Shown piece after piece: positions 62,035-64,000 of a DNA stretch of 64,000 nucleotides. The notes beneath the pieces were generated by a model. The model was not told the origin of the DNA and searched no databases. It saw nothing but the letters and a program-made list of their open reading frames with translations. How positions within the stretch are numbered: position 1 is the stretch's first letter; each line of letters opens with the position of its first letter. Location: positions 1 through 64,000 of the forward strand of contig JADGFA010000006.1 in assembly GCA_016744065.1 (NCBI GenBank), given 5' to 3'. The stretch comes from Gammaproteobacteria bacterium. GTDB taxonomy: Bacteria > Pseudomonadota > Gammaproteobacteria > SZUA-229. Made by a program: the position numbers and the translations under genes.

Positions 62035-63233
62035 CGTTCCTCTAGATATTTGTATAAAATGAAAATCTCTTTTTTAAGGCCGAGAGTATTCGTATACAAA
62101 TGAATGTTTGCATTTGCTTATATTGTTATTTGTATTTTTAAAATTAAGTTTTTTAAAAACACGAGCACAAGAACACTAAAATACAGTTGTGAAAGTATTT
62201 TTAACGAAAAAATTAAAACTTAACAGGGATAGAGCTGAGTGGGTTATGTATGGATGATCATTTGTGTTACTCCTGTATTTTATATTGGTTCCTGTTAATA
62301 ACTAAGGCCGAGTATTACCCCGTAACTTTAGTTATTTTTATCGTTTTGTTTTTTAAATGTGTAATTTTATAGATTAAAATATTTAATAAAATCGTCACAT
62401 TCATTATAGCAATACGCCAATGTTTTTAAGAAGATCGTCTAACTATTTTTATAGTTTTTATTTGTCATGACACTACACTCATAAATTAATAGCGTCAACT
62501 AAAAAATAAATTTTCAAAAAATATTTTTTAATTTTCAAAACAGGTTAAATAATCATAAAAATATTAATTGATATTTTTATGATAAATTGTGATGAAGTAT
62601 TTTCTTTTGAATTTTTATAATGCCCTGAATTTACAGGATTTTACGATTATTGTTTTTAATTAAATGTTGATTATGTTTTTGGGTGTAAAAGTTATTATTT
62701 TTTAGTGGGGATTGTCCCTTTGATTATTGCGGGAATAGAATTTAATGATATTTGCTAAAGTTTCAGCATAGGATAAACAATGGTTTTAAAAAATACACAG
62801 ATAAAAATAGATTTGAATTATTGGCGTCTTTGAATAGCTGTCATTCTGCGCGAATGCGAGGGCCTTGAATGCCCGGGTAGTTAGATTCTTTGCATTCACT
62901 CAGGATGACGCTTTAAGGTGAATCAAAAGCATGGTTTATCAGTTTGTACAAATGGGTTAAATAGTTGTGGCTCTGGCATTGCTCGTTATTTAAATAAGAG
63001 GTGCTTGGCCTTGAGTAAGTGCTAGCAGGATTAGAGTTGAGTATTAAAAAATTGAAATATACAGGGGCTGACTTCAGGTCTTTGCTGTGCAAAGGTTTGT
63101 TTTTATCTGTCCCTATACATTATTTGACAGGCGTCACTCAGAGGTTAAATTGTGTTTTACTTCCGGCTAAAAGAAAAATTATCAATGTTTAGAGGGTTGA
63201 AAGTAGAGCAGGGTCGCAATTTATGCAAACATA
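62035..63233. other. AT-rich non-coding stretch of about 1.2 kb upstream of the AioB-like gene
   Basis: No convincing gene on either strand. The first ~700 bases are strongly AT-rich with many T and A runs and could hold the operon promoter and regulator sites, but none was assigned. Repeat copy 3 lies at 62839-63025. A short frame at 63157-63402 on the minus strand is a shadow of the gene at 63290. Confidence 0.6.
62839..63025. repeat. Dispersed palindromic element, copy 3
   Basis: The left arm (from 62839, TGTCATTCTGCGCGAATGCG) and the right arm (to 62909, ending CACTCAGGATGAC) pair imperfectly around a loop that includes CCCGGGTAGTTAGA, as in copy 1. The downstream flank keeps TATTTAAATAAGAGGTGCTT and GCCTTGAGTAAGT, the same outer motif as the other copies. 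Confidence 0.8.
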
Positions 63234-63268
63234 AAAAAGCCTCCTTAAATAAATTCAGGAGGCTTTTT
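63234..63268. terminator. Bidirectional terminator
   Basis: AAAAAGCCTCCT (63234-63245) and AGGAGGCTTTTT (63257-63268) form a perfect 12-bp stem with an 11-base loop and U-runs on both strands. On the minus strand it lies just after the stop of the 63290-63487 gene. Confidence 0.93.
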
Positions 63269-63289
63269 AATCCCAGGGGAGGGGTATCG

Positions 63290-63487
63290 TTAACGCAGTA
63301 TTGACTGTTTGGCATCACGATTTGCATCCCAGGCTTCATGTACCTGATTAATTGCATTTTTAATATGATTGTCAGTGATGTGAATTGCATCACCGTTGTC
63401 ATCCATAATCATTCCGCCTTTGAAGCCGGTTTGCGTAATGGCATAGGCGTATTTGCCGCAATCGTCATTTTTAGTTGAGTTAGACAT
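63290..63487 (-). CDS. Small hypothetical protein
   Basis: 65 residues from ATG 63487, chosen because GGAG lies seven bases ahead; a longer frame starts at 63529. It reads CGKYAYAITQTGFKGGMIMD, then a helical tail (HIKNAINQVHEAWDANRDAK). A strong terminator follows 20 bases after the stop, which supports a real transcription unit. No family was recognised. The 298-base gap to the next gene holds no other feature I can support. Confidence 0.65.
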   Translation of the reverse strand: MSNSTKNDDCGKYAYAITQTGFKGGMIMDDNGDAIHITDNHIKNAINQVHEAWDANRDAKQSILR

Positions 63488-63785
63488 TGATGTCTCCATA
63501 TAAAGTAAGAAATTCTGTATTTTTAACAACCCTGCTTATTATTTTTTTGGGCGGGTGGTTACAGGTATAGAATGAATCAGAGTAGGTGTATCTCTATCAT
63601 CTATCCTAATTAGGCGCGCGATTATATAGTATTTTTATGCTGCAATAAAACCCTTAAGGCTGATTATTTGTGAATTAGTTTTACTTATTTGATGACTGAA
63701 CCAGCTTTCTTGTTTTATTGCGTGCTACCTTATTGAAATATATGTAAAAATGTATTTAGTGAAATATTGGAATAAAGTAAGAAAG

Positions 63786-64000
63786 ATGCCAGAAAATTTT
63801 AAAATACAGTCTAAAGCAGTGCACTTTTCAGGTTTTGATGGCAGTAAACTGGAGGGTAATCTGGATTTCCCTCTGAATGTTGTGCCCAGGCAATACATTA
63901 TAGTGAGTCATTGTTTTACCTGTACCAGGCAGATAATTACTACTGCTCGTTTAAGTCGAGGTCTGGCAAAGGCTGGATTTGCTGTATTGTCATTCGATTT
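63786..64000 (+). CDS. Alpha/beta hydrolase (partial; possible OsmC fusion)
   Basis: About 71 residues are visible before the right edge. VHFSGFDGSKLEGNLDFP, then IIVSHCFTCTRQIITTARLSRGLAKAGFAVLSFDF, with the oxyanion-side HCFTC, match the N-terminus of alpha/beta hydrolases that are often fused to an OsmC domain. The nucleophile and any OsmC part lie outside the window. The start ATG 63786 is preceded by a weak AAGAAAG ribosome site. Confidence 0.8.
   Translation, partial: MPENFKIQSKAVHFSGFDGSKLEGNLDFPLNVVPRQYIIVSHCFTCTRQIITTARLSRGLAKAGFAVLSFD

Noticed and set aside
62968-62983. TGGCTCTGGCATTGCT, a match to a sigma-54 promoter core
   Set aside because: It is on the plus strand, inside a repeat copy, with no gene downstream until after a terminator.

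Overview
The window looks like a chromosome segment of a moderately AT-rich gammaproteobacterium, probably free-living and respiratory. Support comes from the gene families: CmoA/CmoB, YggX next to MutY, DUF2333, a TatT-type TRAP transporter, the sucAB-lpd-sucCD block, FadL beside a VolA-like surface lipase, and many cyclic-di-GMP and two-component genes. No rRNA, CRISPR array or intact transposase was seen. There is one tRNA, tRNA-Phe(GAA). The species cannot be named from the sequence alone.

Layout. 1-5.5 kb: the N-terminal part of a DjlA-like co-chaperone, then a minus-strand TRAP transporter operon (tatT-dctP-dctQ-dctM) and a gene that faces a TetR regulator across a perfect 27-bp palindrome. 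6-15 kb: mostly hypothetical proteins, a SulP transporter with STAS and cyclic-nucleotide domains, two Nudix genes (the second with a degenerate Nudix box) and a cNMP-GGDEF protein. 15-23 kb: sucA, sucB, lpd, sucC and sucD, the 2-oxoglutarate to succinate part of the TCA cycle. 23-30 kb: three minus-strand genes, then a plus-strand signalling cluster (stand-alone receiver, YfiR-like protein, CHASE8-like histidine kinase, receiver-PAS-GGDEF-EAL). 30-38.5 kb: cmoA, cmoB, a thioredoxin-like protein, and a lipid-use module (acyl-CoA synthetase, thioesterase, FadL, VolA-like lipase) closed by a strong terminator.

39-45 kb: rdgB and rph face yicC. A 3.4-kb island sits at the 3' end of yicC. It is flanked by direct repeats that both encode the last residues of YicC plus a stop, and it carries three tightly packed genes: an sce7726-like PD-(D/E)XK nuclease-like protein, an sce7725/beta-family-like protein, and a RES-domain protein with the full R/Y/E NADase triad spacing. 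This is the best candidate for an under-described system, possibly anti-phage defence by NAD+ depletion.

45-56 kb: a histidine kinase/receiver pair, an FKBP lipoprotein, moaE-moaD facing moaC, DUF2333, AsmA, mutY (no standard start codon visible), yggX, a structured intergenic element and tRNA-Phe. 56-63 kb: an orphan HigA-like regulator next to a truncated remnant, then a minus-strand respiratory operon: a Tat-exported Rieske protein, a large molybdopterin oxidoreductase of the AioA (arsenite oxidase) type with a fourth cysteine near its FeS motif and an unusual insertion, a small secreted protein, and a porin. The small protein and the insertion share a repeated DPL motif. The moa genes could supply its cofactor. 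The window ends in the start of an alpha/beta hydrolase.

Three copies of a dispersed palindromic element (around 39.2, 48.0 and 62.9 kb) lie in otherwise non-coding stretches.
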